Shown here piece by piece: positions 8,702 through 17,328 of a stretch of DNA of 30,892 nt (positions are counted from its first letter, which is position 1; each line of letters begins with the position of its first letter). The notes below the pieces were generated by a model, which made no database searches, had not been told where the DNA came from, and was given only the letters and a program-made list of their open reading frames with translations. Location of the stretch: contig JASHUD010000165.1 of NCBI GenBank assembly GCA_030040215.1, positions 1-30,892 on the forward strand, given 5' to 3'. The DNA comes from Methylovirgula sp. (lineage in GTDB: Bacteria > Pseudomonadota > Alphaproteobacteria > Rhizobiales > Beijerinckiaceae). The position numbers and the translations under genes were made by a program.

Positions 8702-9142
8702 ATGCTCGATCTTACGCTTGCGATTGCGCATCATCTGCTGGTCTTCGGTCTGTTCGGCATTCTCTTCGCCGAGCTGATCTTGGTGCGTCCCGGCATGGAC
8801 AAGCAGGCAGTGACGCGCGTCGGCAGGATCGACCTTTGGTACGGCGCGCTCGCCGGCCTGATCATTGTTGTCGGCTTCTCGCGCGCGATCTTCGCCGCCA
8901 AAGGCTGGTTCTATTATTCTCACAACGCATTCTTTTGGGCGAAGCTCGGAACATTCGCGGTGATCGGTTTGCTGTCGGTGCCGCCGACGATCGCCTACAT
9001 CGCCTGGCGGCGGGCGGACATCGTGCCAAACGACGCGCAAGTCCGCAACGCGCAGCGCTGCCTCTGGATTGAGGTCGTGCTCTTCGCCTTGCTTCCCGCC
9101 TTCGCGGCCGCTATGGCGCGCGGCTATGGGGAGATTGGGTGA
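8702..9142 (+). CDS. DUF2214-family integral membrane protein
   Basis: A 146-residue protein with four predicted hydrophobic segments (about 5-28, 45-65, 76-100 and 121-142) and short polar loops. Length, the start LTLAIAHHLLVFGLFG and the internal GxSRAIFxAKG stretch fit the DUF2214 family of small inner-membrane proteins, whose biochemical role is not known. The ATG is preceded by AAAGGA at a workable distance. It is the only gene on its transcript before the convergent pyrC, and is divergent from a TetR regulator, which suggests expression controlled by a small molecule or stress. No catalytic motif is visible. Confidence 0.8.
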   Translation: MLDLTLAIAHHLLVFGLFGILFAELILVRPGMDKQAVTRVGRIDLWYGALAGLIIVVGFSRAIFAAKGWFYYSHNAFFWAKLGTFAVIGLLSVPPTIAYIAWRRADIVPNDAQVRNAQRCLWIEVVLFALLPAFAAAMARGYGEIG

Positions 9143-9268
9143 TACTCCGCCAAGGCCCTGCGATGAACGTTCAGCCGGCCTTGAGCATGTTGATCGAAGC
9201 GCGCAAACCTGCCGAAACTTAGCGCCGGCTTGGGCAATATGTGAGGGCCGTCAGGGACAATAGGGCAG

Positions 9269-10588
9269 CTACGCGCTCTCCCACACCGCCTGTCCCGCGA
9301 CCATCGTCAGCTTCACCCTGCCCTGCATTTTCGCTTCGTCGAAGGGCGTGTTCTTGCTGCGCGAGTGGAGCTGCATGGGATCGAGCACATAAGGCTCGTC
9401 GGGATCGAAGCGGATGAGATCGGCCGGCGCGCCGACCGCGAGTCTTCCTTGCGGTAGGCCGAGAATTTCGGCCGGACGCGACGACATCGCGGCAATGAGC
9501 CGCGGAAGCTTCACTTCGCCGGAATGCACCAAACGCAGGCCCGCCGAGAGCATCGTCTCGAGTCCGATCGCGCCATATTCGGCCTCGGCGAACGGCAGGC
9601 GCTTGGTCTCGACGTCCTGCGGATTGTGGTCGGAAACGATCACGTCGATCAGGCCTTCGGCAAGCGCCTCGACGAGCGCGCGGCGCTCGTCCTCGGCGCG
9701 CAGCGGCGGCGTGAGTTTCAGGAACGTGCGGTAATCGCCGATGTCGTTCTCGTTCAACGTCAGATGATTGATCGAAGTCGCGCAGGTGATCGGCAGCCCC
9801 GCCGTTTTGGCGGCGCGGATCGCATCGAGCGACATTTTGGTGGAGATCAGCCCGGCGTGATAGCGCACGCCGGTCAGCGCGACGAGCCGGATGTCGCGGT
9901 CGAGCATGATCGCCTCGGCCTCGCGCGGGATGCCGGTGAGCCCCAGCCGCGTGGCAAACTCGCCCTCGTTCATGACACCTTCCCCGGCAAGGTCCGGATC
10001 TTCGGTGTAATGAATGACGAGGGCGCCAAAGTCGCGCGCATAGGCCATCACGCGGCGCATGACCTGCGCGTTGCGCAACGACTTCGCCGCGTCGCTGAAG
10101 GCGACCGCGCCCGCTTCTTGCAAAAGGCCGATCTCGGCGATCTCTAGGCCCTTGAGCCCTTTGGTCAGAGCGGCGACCGGCAGCACGCGCACATGCCCCG
10201 TGTCGCGCGCCCGGCGCAGCAGAAAATCGACGACCGCTGGTTCGTCGACGGGAGGATTGGTGTCGGGACGTGCCAAAATGGTGGTCACGCCGCCCGCCGC
10301 CGCGGCGGCGGTGGCGGTCGCGATCGTCTCGCGATGCGCGGCTCCCGGCTCGCCGACGAAGGCGCACATGTCGATCAAGCCCGGGGCGATGACGTCTCCC
10401 GCGCAATCGATTGCCTGCGCATGCGAAGGCAGCGTTGCCGAGGCGACGGAGGCGCCAAGGTCGCGGATGACGCCGTCGATGACGAGAACGCCGCCGCGCG
10501 TCTCCTTTCCGGTCGCCGGATCGACGAGCCGGCCGTTGACCAGCGCCAGCGGCTGGTGGGCGATTGCCATTGTGGAGGGAGTTTGCAT
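9269..10588 (-). CDS. pyrC: Dihydroorotase-like protein lacking metal ligands (PyrC', probably non-catalytic)
   Basis: The 439-residue product has the amidohydrolase fold and overall order of class I dihydroorotases: LVNGRLVDP at the start, PGLID near 70, GGVTT near 100, and SDHNP near 330. Key catalytic residues are missing. The HxH metal motif after PGLID is replaced by MCAF, the His before the conserved ST is Leu (GLIST), and TCEVTPHH has become TCATSINH. In Pseudomonas a similar inactive PyrC' is needed for assembly of aspartate carbamoyltransferase. Here the gene follows pyrB by six bases, so the same structural role is likely. Active dihydroorotase would then be encoded elsewhere. The start codon (10586-10588) has GAGG overlapping the pyrB stop. 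Confidence 0.88.
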   Translation of the reverse strand: MQTPSTMAIAHQPLALVNGRLVDPATGKETRGGVLVIDGVIRDLGASVASATLPSHAQAIDCAGDVIAPGLIDMCAFVGEPGAAHRETIATATAAAAAGGVTTILARPDTNPPVDEPAVVDFLLRRARDTGHVRVLPVAALTKGLKGLEIAEIGLLQEAGAVAFSDAAKSLRNAQVMRRVMAYARDFGALVIHYTEDPDLAGEGVMNEGEFATRLGLTGIPREAEAIMLDRDIRLVALTGVRYHAGLISTKMSLDAIRAAKTAGLPITCATSINHLTLNENDIGDYRTFLKLTPPLRAEDERRALVEALAEGLIDVIVSDHNPQDVETKRLPFAEAEYGAIGLETMLSAGLRLVHSGEVKLPRLIAAMSSRPAEILGLPQGRLAVGAPADLIRFDPDEPYVLDPMQLHSRSKNTPFDEAKMQGRVKLTMVAGQAVWESA

Positions 10589-10594
10589 CGCGCC

Positions 10595-11545
10595 TCAACC
10601 GTTGGGCAGATGTTCGGCGAGCGCGGCGAGCACGGCCATGCGCACCGCGACGCCCATCTCGACCTGTTCGCGGATCAAGCTCTGCGGGCCGTCGGCGATC
10701 CCCGAATCGATCTCCACGCCGCGGTTCATCGGACCGGGATGCATGACCAGCGCGCCTTTGTTGGCGTAGCCAAGCTTTTCGGCATCGAGGCCAAAGAAGC
10801 GGAAATATTCGCGCGACGACGGCACGAAGGCGCCGCTCATCCGCTCGCGCTGCAGGCGCAACATCATCACGATGTCGGCGTTTTGAAGCCCGCTTTTGAT
10901 GTCGCGGCAAACTTCGGCGCCCATGTGTTCGATGCCGACCGGCATGAGCGTCGAGGGGCCGACGGCGCGCACGTGCGCGCCGAGTGTCGAGAGCAGCAGA
11001 ATGTTGGAGCGTGCCACGCGCGAATGGAGAATGTCGCCGCAGATCGCCACCGTCAGGCCTTCGATTCGGCCTTTGTTGCGGCGGATCGTCAAGGCATCGA
11101 GCAGCGCCTGCGTCGGATGTTCGTGCGCGCCGTCGCCGGCGTTGACCACGGCGCAATCGACCTTCTTCGCCAAAAGATGCACGGCGCCGGCCTGCGCGTG
11201 GCGCACGACGATGATGTCGGGCCGCATGGCGTTGAGCGTCACCGCGGTATCGATCAGCGTCTCGCCTTTTTTTACGCTCGACATCGCGACCGACATATTC
11301 ATCACGTCGGCACCGAGCCGCTTGCCGGCCAATTCGAACGAGGATTGGGTGCGGGTCGAAGCTTCGAAGAAGAGATTGATGAGGGTGCGGCCGCGCAGCG
11401 TGGCGCGTTTCTTCTCGATCTGCCGCGACACTTCGATCGCGTCTTCGGCCATGTCGAGCAAAGTGACGATGTCCGCCGCCGAAAGCCCCTCGATTCCGAG
11501 CAAATGCCGGTGCCGGAACTTCTGCGTGGGCCGCAAATCGGACAT
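10595..11545 (-). CDS. pyrB: Aspartate carbamoyltransferase catalytic chain
   Basis: This enzyme joins carbamoyl phosphate to aspartate, the committed step of pyrimidine synthesis. The chosen ATG (11543-11545, MSDLRPTQ) gives 316 residues, the usual length; the frame stays open to 11686 but the extra 47 residues resemble no known extension. Visible signatures are the carbamoyl-phosphate loop FFEASTRTQSSFE, HPTQALLDA, GDILHSRVARSN and GPMNRGVEI. No regulatory-chain gene (pyrI) is adjacent; instead the degenerate PyrC follows at once, as in the PyrB-PyrC' dodecamer type. The gene is divergent from topA across 221 bases. No clear leader peptide or attenuator is visible upstream. Confidence 0.95.
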   Translation of the reverse strand: MSDLRPTQKFRHRHLLGIEGLSAADIVTLLDMAEDAIEVSRQIEKKRATLRGRTLINLFFEASTRTQSSFELAGKRLGADVMNMSVAMSSVKKGETLIDTAVTLNAMRPDIIVVRHAQAGAVHLLAKKVDCAVVNAGDGAHEHPTQALLDALTIRRNKGRIEGLTVAICGDILHSRVARSNILLLSTLGAHVRAVGPSTLMPVGIEHMGAEVCRDIKSGLQNADIVMMLRLQRERMSGAFVPSSREYFRFFGLDAEKLGYANKGALVMHPGPMNRGVEIDSGIADGPQSLIREQVEMGVAVRMAVLAALAEHLPNG

Positions 11546-11766
11546 CAAAGGGCTTCTATAGGATCGAATTCGCCCGGTTCGCAAGGGCGCCGCCGCCGCT
11601 TGGTTGATAACGATGCTTGCCGCCCCCATTTGACACTTTGGTCCCCCTACCCCATGTTCCGCGGCAACGAGCGCTCGCCTCGGCATGCGCCGGCAGTCAC
11701 GGCGACGCGGTTAAATTCCATAAAAATCGAGCGTTTTCAGCCGCATAGGATCGGAGCCTTTTCCGT
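11546..11766. other. Divergent pyrB/topA intergenic region
   Basis: No gene is visible in these 221 bases. A TTGACA lies at 11630-11635 on the plus strand but is not followed by a convincing -10 box. A more AT-rich patch (11710-11727) sits 40-55 bases before topA and could hold its promoter. GGAG at 11753-11756 lies ten bases before the topA ATG, slightly long for a ribosome binding site. Confidence 0.5.
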
Positions 11767-14571
11767 ATGAATCTCGTCATCGTCGAATCGCCTGCCAAGG
11801 CCAAGACGATCAACAAGTATCTCGGCCGCGATTACGAGGTCGTCGCTTCCTTCGGCCACGTCCGCGACCTGCCGGCCAAAGACGGCTCCGTCGATCCCGA
11901 CGCCGACTTCAAAATGCTTTGGGAAGTCGATTCCAAATCGGCCAAACGGCTCGCCGACATCGCCAATAGCGCCAAAGCCGCCGCCAAGATCGTCCTCGCC
12001 ACCGACCCGGACCGCGAGGGCGAAGCGATTTCCTGGCACGTTCTCGAAATTCTCAAGGCCAAGCGGGTTCTGAAAGGCAAGCGGGTCGAACGCGTCGTCT
12101 TCAACGCGATCACCAAGGACGCGGTACACGAAGCGATGCAGCATCCGCGCGAAATCGACGAAGCGCTGGTCGATTCCTATCTGGCGCGTCGGGCGCTTGA
12201 CTATCTCGTAGGCTTCAACCTCTCGCCGGTGCTGTGGCGCAAATTGCCGGGAGCGCGCTCGGCGGGCCGCGTGCAATCCGTTGCACTGCGCCTCGTCTGC
12301 GACCGCGAGCTGGAGATCGAGAGTTTCGTTCCGCGCGAATATTGGTCGCTCATCGCGCATCTGAAGACGAAGGACGGCGCGCCGTTCGTCGCGCGGCTGG
12401 TCGGCGCCGACGGCAAGAAGATCGCCCGCCTCGACATCGGCTCGGGCGCCGAGGCCGAAGCCTTCAAACGGGCTTTGGAGACCGCGACGTTTCAAGTCGC
12501 CAACATCGAGGCGCGTCCCGCCAAGCGCCATCCCGCCGCGCCGTTCACCACTTCGACCTTGCAGCAGGAGGCCTCGCGCAAACTCGGATTCGCGCCGGCC
12601 CGCACCATGCAGATTGCCCAGCGTCTCTATGAAGGCGTTGACGTCGGCGGCGAGACGCTCGGCCTTATTACCTATATGCGCACCGACGGCGTCGATGTGG
12701 CGCCAGAGGCAATCACCGCGGCGCGCCGCGTCATCGGCCGCGAGTTCGGAGAGCGCTACGTACCGAAGACGCCGCGCAAATATACGGTGAAGGCCAAGAA
12801 CGCGCAGGAGGCGCATGAGGCGATCCGCCCGACCGACATGGGCAGGCTGCCGGCCCGCACGCACGGCTTCCTCGGCCGCGACGAGGCAAGACTCTATGAG
12901 CTGATCTGGACGCGCGCCGTCGCCAGCCAGATGGAATCCGCCGATCTCGAGCGCACCGGCGTCGATATCGTCGCCGAAGCGGGCGGACGCCACATCGACC
13001 TGCGCGCCAGCGGACAGGTCATTCGCTTCGACGGCTTCCTGAAACTCTACCAGGAAGGCAAGGACGACGAAGAGGACGAGGATTCGGGGCGCCTGCCGCC
13101 GATGGCGGTCGGCGATCCCCTTAAGAAAGAGAAGATCGAGGCGAGCCAGCATTTCACCGAGCCGCCGCCGCGCTTTACCGAGGCGACGCTCGTCAAGCGC
13201 ATGGAGGAGCTCGGCATCGGCCGGCCTTCGACCTACGCCTCGACGCTCGCCGTCCTGCGCGACCGCAATTACGTGCGGCTCGAAAACAAGCGCCTTTATC
13301 CGGAAGACAAGGGCCGGATCGTCACCGCCTTTCTGGAAAGCTTCTTCACCCGTTACGTCGGCTACGATTTTACCGCCGGCCTCGAAGAAAAGCTTGATGA
13401 AGTCTCGAACCATCAGATCGACTGGAAAGCGGTACTGCGCGACTTCTGGGTCGATTTCTCGAGCGCGCTCGCGGCGACCAAGGATTTGCGCACCACGCAG
13501 GTGCTCGACAGCCTCAACGAGCTTCTCGGCCCGCACATCTTCCCGCCCAAGCCGGACGGCTCCAATCCGCGCGCCTGCCCATCCTGCGGCAGCGGCCAGC
13601 TTTCGCTGAAGCTCGGCAAATATGGCGCGTTCATCGGCTGTTCGAATTATCCCGACTGCAGCTATACGCGGACGCTGGCCAACGGCGAGGGGAACGCCGA
13701 AGGCAACGGTACGAAAGTGCTTGGCACGGATCCGGCGACCGGCGACGAGATCACGCTGCGCCATGGCCGCTTTGGCGCCTATGTGCAGCAAGGCGAGGCC
13801 GAGAAAGGCGATGGCGAGAAGCCGAAACGCTCTTCGATTCCAAAGCCGCTCAGCGCGGAGGATCTGACGCTCGATCAGGCAATCACGCTTTTGAGCCTGC
13901 CGCGGCAGGTCGCCGTCCATCCGGAAACGAAACAGCCGATCCGCGCCGGCATCGGCCGCTTCGGGCCCTATGTTCAGCATGGCAAGTCTTATGCGAACAT
14001 CGGCAAGGACGAGAACATTCTGGAGATCGGCGCCAACCGTGCGATCGATCTCATCGTCGCCAAGGAAAGCGGTCTCTCGGGGCGGCAATTCGGCGGGCAG
14101 GCGGCGAGCCGCAGCCTCGGCGAACATCCCGCCGGCGGCGCCATAACCGTCAAAGGCGGCCGTTACGGACCTTACGTGAACTGGGGCAAGATCAATGCGA
14201 CGTTGCCGCGCGACGCCGATCCGACGAGCTTTACGCTGGAGGAGGCCGTCGCACTGCTCGCCGCCAAACGCGACGGCGGCGCGGGCGAAGCGCGCGTGCT
14301 CGGCAAACATCCTGCGGGCGGCGAGATTTTGCTGCGCAACGGGCGTTTTGGACCCTATGTCAGCCTCGGCAAGCTCAACGCGACCTTGAAGGACGGCATC
14401 TCGCCCGAGACGATCACGCTCGACGATGCGATCCGGCTCGTCGACGAAAAGGGCACGCGCGGCAAGCGCCCGTCTGCCAAGCCCGCGCCGCGCGCGCCGG
14501 CAAAAGCGGTTCGCAAACCGGCGGCAAAACCCGCCGCGAAGAAAACCGCCGGAGGCAGCAAGCGCGCGTGA
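11767..14571 (+). CDS. topA: DNA topoisomerase I
   Basis: This type IA topoisomerase relaxes negative supercoils. The N-terminal TOPRIM domain starts at residue 1 (LVIVESPAKAKTI) and has the metal-binding acidic set in ATDPDREGEA (Asp80, Asp82, Glu85). The catalytic tyrosine is Tyr303 in GLITYMRTDG. A four-cysteine zinc finger (Cys604, 607, 625, 631) is followed by several GRFGxYV-type repeats (about 660-870), typical of alphaproteobacterial TopA C-terminal domains. The tail is a Lys/Ala/Pro-rich basic stretch. The 934-residue length is normal. The gene overlaps rnr by four bases, so the two are translationally coupled. Confidence 0.97.
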   Translation: MNLVIVESPAKAKTINKYLGRDYEVVASFGHVRDLPAKDGSVDPDADFKMLWEVDSKSAKRLADIANSAKAAAKIVLATDPDREGEAISWHVLEILKAKRVLKGKRVERVVFNAITKDAVHEAMQHPREIDEALVDSYLARRALDYLVGFNLSPVLWRKLPGARSAGRVQSVALRLVCDRELEIESFVPREYWSLIAHLKTKDGAPFVARLVGADGKKIARLDIGSGAEAEAFKRALETATFQVANIEARPAKRHPAAPFTTSTLQQEASRKLGFAPARTMQIAQRLYEGVDVGGETLGLITYMRTDGVDVAPEAITAARRVIGREFGERYVPKTPRKYTVKAKNAQEAHEAIRPTDMGRLPARTHGFLGRDEARLYELIWTRAVASQMESADLERTGVDIVAEAGGRHIDLRASGQVIRFDGFLKLYQEGKDDEEDEDSGRLPPMAVGDPLKKEKIEASQHFTEPPPRFTEATLVKRMEELGIGRPSTYASTLAVLRDRNYVRLENKRLYPEDKGRIVTAFLESFFTRYVGYDFTAGLEEKLDEVSNHQIDWKAVLRDFWVDFSSALAATKDLRTTQVLDSLNELLGPHIFPPKPDGSNPRACPSCGSGQLSLKLGKYGAFIGCSNYPDCSYTRTLANGEGNAEGNGTKVLGTDPATGDEITLRHGRFGAYVQQGEAEKGDGEKPKRSSIPKPLSAEDLTLDQAITLLSLPRQVAVHPETKQPIRAGIGRFGPYVQHGKSYANIGKDENILEIGANRAIDLIVAKESGLSGRQFGGQAASRSLGEHPAGGAITVKGGRYGPYVNWGKINATLPRDADPTSFTLEEAVALLAAKRDGGAGEARVLGKHPAGGEILLRNGRFGPYVSLGKLNATLKDGISPETITLDDAIRLVDEKGTRGKRPSAKPAPRAPAKAVRKPAAKPAAKKTAGGSKRA

Positions 14572-16868
14572 CAACCCGGCGCAATCCACCGACGAAAGGC
14601 GGGGCGCTGCCCTCGCGCGAAGAAATCCTTGCTTTTGTCGGCCGCGAACAGCGGCCCGCCAAGATCGGCAAACGCGAGATCGCCCGCGCCTTCGGCATCA
14701 AAGGCGGCGACCGCATCGCGCTGAAGAATCTACTGCGGGAACTCGAAGCCGAAGGGGCGATCGAACGGCGCCGCAAGCAGCTCCACAAACCCGGACAGCT
14801 GCCGTCCGTGGTGCTCGCCGAGATCGCCGGACGCGACAACGACGGCGAGCTGATCGCCGCTCCCCTCGAATGGGACGCGGCGCAAGGGCCGGCTCCCAAA
14901 ATCCTTCTCCACTTCGGCCGCCGGCGTCCCGGCATGTCGGTGCCGGGGGTCGGCGACCGCGCTTTGGTCCGCGCCGAGCTGCGCCATGACGCGGGCCCGC
15001 GCGAGCCGGCCTATAGCGGGCGGCTCGTCAAGCTGCTCGACCGCGCCAAATCGCAGATGCTCGGCATCTATCGCACGGATTCGCATGGCGGCGGGCGCGT
15101 CGTTCCGGTCGATAAGCGCAACATCAACCGCGGCGAGTTCATCGTCGCCGAAGGAGGCGAAGCGCGCGACGGCGATCTCGTCGCCGTCGACGTATTGCGC
15201 TCCGGGCGGCTTGGCCTGCCCGCGGTCAAGATCCGCGAGCGGCTCGGCAGTATCGCCAGCGAACGGGCGATGAGCCTCATCGCCGTTCATGCGCATGGCA
15301 TTCCCAACCAATTCCGTCCTGAGGCGCTCGCCGAAGCGGAACGGGCTGGCGCATCGAGCGCGGCCAGCCGTGAGGATTGGCGGGAGATGCCGCTCGTCAC
15401 AATCGACCCGGCCGACGCCAAAGACCACGACGACGCGGTTTTCGCAGAGCCCGATCCGAGCCCCGACAATCCGGGCGGACACATCGTCTTCGTCGCGATC
15501 GCCGACGTGGCGGCCTACGTGCGGCCCGGCTCGGCGCTCGATCGCGACGCGTTGGAGCGCGGCAATTCGGTCTATTTCCCCGACCGTGTGGTACCGATGT
15601 TGCCAGAGCGCATCTCGAACGATCTCTGTTCGCTGAAGGCCGGCGAGGATCGCCCTGCCCTCGCGCTACGAATGGTCGTCGACAAAAACGGCCGGATGCT
15701 CGCTCACGACGTGCATCGCGTGATGATGCGCTCGGCGGCAAAGCTTACCTATACGCAAGTTCAGGCAGCCTGGGACGGCCTGCCCGGGCCCGAAACGCAA
15801 GCCCTCCTGGAACCGGTCCTCAAGCCGCTGTTTGCAGCGTACGGCGCGCTCAAGATCGCGCGCCAAAAACGCAACCCTCTCGATCTTGATTTGCCGGAGC
15901 GAAAAATCCTGCTGAAGACGGACGGTACCGTCGATCGGGTCATCGTGCCGCCACGGCTCGAAGCGCATCGGCTGATCGAAGAATTCATGATCCTTGCCAA
16001 TGTCGCCGCGGCCGAGACGCTCGAGGCGCATCATCAGGCGTTCATCTACCGCGCGCATGGCGAGCCCACGTTCGAAAAGCTCAACGCGCTTTCCGAATTC
16101 CTAGCCTCGATCGGCATTAAGCTCGCCAAGGGCCAAGTTCTGACGGCACGCCAATTCAACGGCATTTTGACGCGCGTCAAAGGAACGGAGCACGAGAACA
16201 TCGTCAACGAAATCGTGCTGCGCACGCAGGCGCAGGCCGAATATGTTCACGAGAACTACGGTCATTTCGGCCTCAGCCTGCGCCGTTACGCGCATTTCAC
16301 CTCGCCGATCCGCCGCTATGCCGATTTGATCGTGCATCGAGCCTTGATCCGTGCCTTACGGCTCGGCGGCGACGGGTTGCCCGAGGTAAGCGGCGAAGAG
16401 CTTGCCGAAATCGCGGCGCAGATCTCCGCCGCCGAGCGCCGCGCCATGGCGGCGGAACGCGACACCGTCGAGCGGCTGATTGCCCTTTATCTTGGCGATC
16501 GGATCGGGACGATCTTCTCGGGCCGCATTTCCGGCGTCACCCAGGTCGGACTGTTCGTCAAACTGAACGAGACCGGTGCCGACGGGTTTATCCCGGCCGC
16601 GACTCTGGGCGACGATTATTTCCGCTACGAAGAAAGCCTGCACGCGCTAGTCGGCAATCGCACCGGCAGGATGCACCAATTGGGACATGAGGTCAGCGTC
16701 AAGCTGATCGAAGCAGCCCCCTTCGCCGGCGCCCTGCGGTTCGAGCTTTTGAGCGAAGGCAAGAGCGCACCGCCCCGCAACATGAAACGGGGCAAGCGCG
16801 CCAGCCGCCGCGACAAGAGGCCGACTGGCAGAAATCCTTCCGCGGGCCTACAGCAGCGGCAAACATGA
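14568..16868 (+). CDS. rnr: Ribonuclease R
   Basis: A 766-residue 3'-5' exoribonuclease that degrades structured RNA. A winged-helix region opens the protein (about 15-70, LKNLLRELEAEGAIERRRK), followed by cold-shock-like folds (about 75-230). The RNB catalytic domain carries the metal-binding acids in DPADAKDHDD (Asp280, 283/286, 288, 289). An S1 domain near the C-terminus reads GLFVKLNETGADGFIP, and a basic Arg/Lys-rich tail closes the protein. The start is a GTG overlapping the topA stop as GTGA. The gene follows topA and precedes DUF983 by 16 bases, the conserved order in many Hyphomicrobiales. Confidence 0.96.
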   Translation: MTTRRNPPTKGGALPSREEILAFVGREQRPAKIGKREIARAFGIKGGDRIALKNLLRELEAEGAIERRRKQLHKPGQLPSVVLAEIAGRDNDGELIAAPLEWDAAQGPAPKILLHFGRRRPGMSVPGVGDRALVRAELRHDAGPREPAYSGRLVKLLDRAKSQMLGIYRTDSHGGGRVVPVDKRNINRGEFIVAEGGEARDGDLVAVDVLRSGRLGLPAVKIRERLGSIASERAMSLIAVHAHGIPNQFRPEALAEAERAGASSAASREDWREMPLVTIDPADAKDHDDAVFAEPDPSPDNPGGHIVFVAIADVAAYVRPGSALDRDALERGNSVYFPDRVVPMLPERISNDLCSLKAGEDRPALALRMVVDKNGRMLAHDVHRVMMRSAAKLTYTQVQAAWDGLPGPETQALLEPVLKPLFAAYGALKIARQKRNPLDLDLPERKILLKTDGTVDRVIVPPRLEAHRLIEEFMILANVAAAETLEAHHQAFIYRAHGEPTFEKLNALSEFLASIGIKLAKGQVLTARQFNGILTRVKGTEHENIVNEIVLRTQAQAEYVHENYGHFGLSLRRYAHFTSPIRRYADLIVHRALIRALRLGGDGLPEVSGEELAEIAAQISAAERRAMAAERDTVERLIALYLGDRIGTIFSGRISGVTQVGLFVKLNETGADGFIPAATLGDDYFRYEESLHALVGNRTGRMHQLGHEVSVKLIEAAPFAGALRFELLSEGKSAPPRNMKRGKRASRRDKRPTGRNPSAGLQQRQT

Positions 16869-16884
16869 GAAACGCGATCTTCCC

Positions 16885-17328
16885 GTGACAATTGAAGTGC
16901 TCAAGACTCCTTTAGAGGGCTCCGGCGAGAGCCCGACGCGCCCCCAACGCCACGTCTGGCAAGCGTTGCGGCACGGTTTCGCCGGCCGTTGTCCGTGCTG
17001 TGGCGAAGGCGCGATGTTCCGCCGCTATCTCAAGGTGAACGACCGCTGTTCCGTCTGCGGCACCGAATTGCTGCACCATCGAGCCGACGATGCCCCGCCC
17101 TATGTTACGATCCTCGTGGTTGCCCACATCGTCGGCGCGCTTATGCTTGCGGTCGATGAGTTCGCGCCCAACTTGCCGATCCTCTATCATGTGTTGATCT
17201 GGCCGACTCTGACGCTGGTTCTCTGCCTGGCGCTTCTGCCGGCTTTCAAGGGCGCATTGATCGGCTACCAGTGGGCGTTGCGCATGCATGGATTCGAAAC
17301 CGCCGCCGAACTTCCCGGCGAAAGATAA
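16885..17328 (+). CDS. DUF983 family zinc-ribbon membrane protein
   Basis: A 147-residue protein with an N-terminal zinc-ribbon-like pair of CxxC motifs (Cys36/39 in CPCCG and Cys55/58 in CSVCG), then two hydrophobic segments (about 73-92 and 98-124). This is the DUF983 layout, a family often encoded beside rnr in alphaproteobacteria and of unknown function. The start is GTG, 16 bases after the rnr stop, without a strong ribosome binding site. The 3' end overlaps the next MFS gene by 41 bases. Two short polar tails and no catalytic motif suggest a structural or assembly role, but this is not established. Confidence 0.85.
   Translation: MTIEVLKTPLEGSGESPTRPQRHVWQALRHGFAGRCPCCGEGAMFRRYLKVNDRCSVCGTELLHHRADDAPPYVTILVVAHIVGALMLAVDEFAPNLPILYHVLIWPTLTLVLCLALLPAFKGALIGYQWALRMHGFETAAELPGER

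Noticed and set aside
9151..9183. CAAGGCC/GGCCTTG hairpin after the DUF2214 gene
   Set aside because: The stem is seven pairs with a 19-base loop and no T-tract follows, so it is too weak to call a terminator.
9219..11156. A 645-codon minus-strand frame overlapping pyrC and pyrB
   Set aside because: The product is Arg/His-rich low complexity and out of frame with the recognised pyr genes.
11737..14589. A 950-codon open frame antisense to topA
   Set aside because: It mirrors topA in a GC-rich genome; its translation is Arg/Ala/Asp-rich without domains, while topA on the plus strand has complete motifs.
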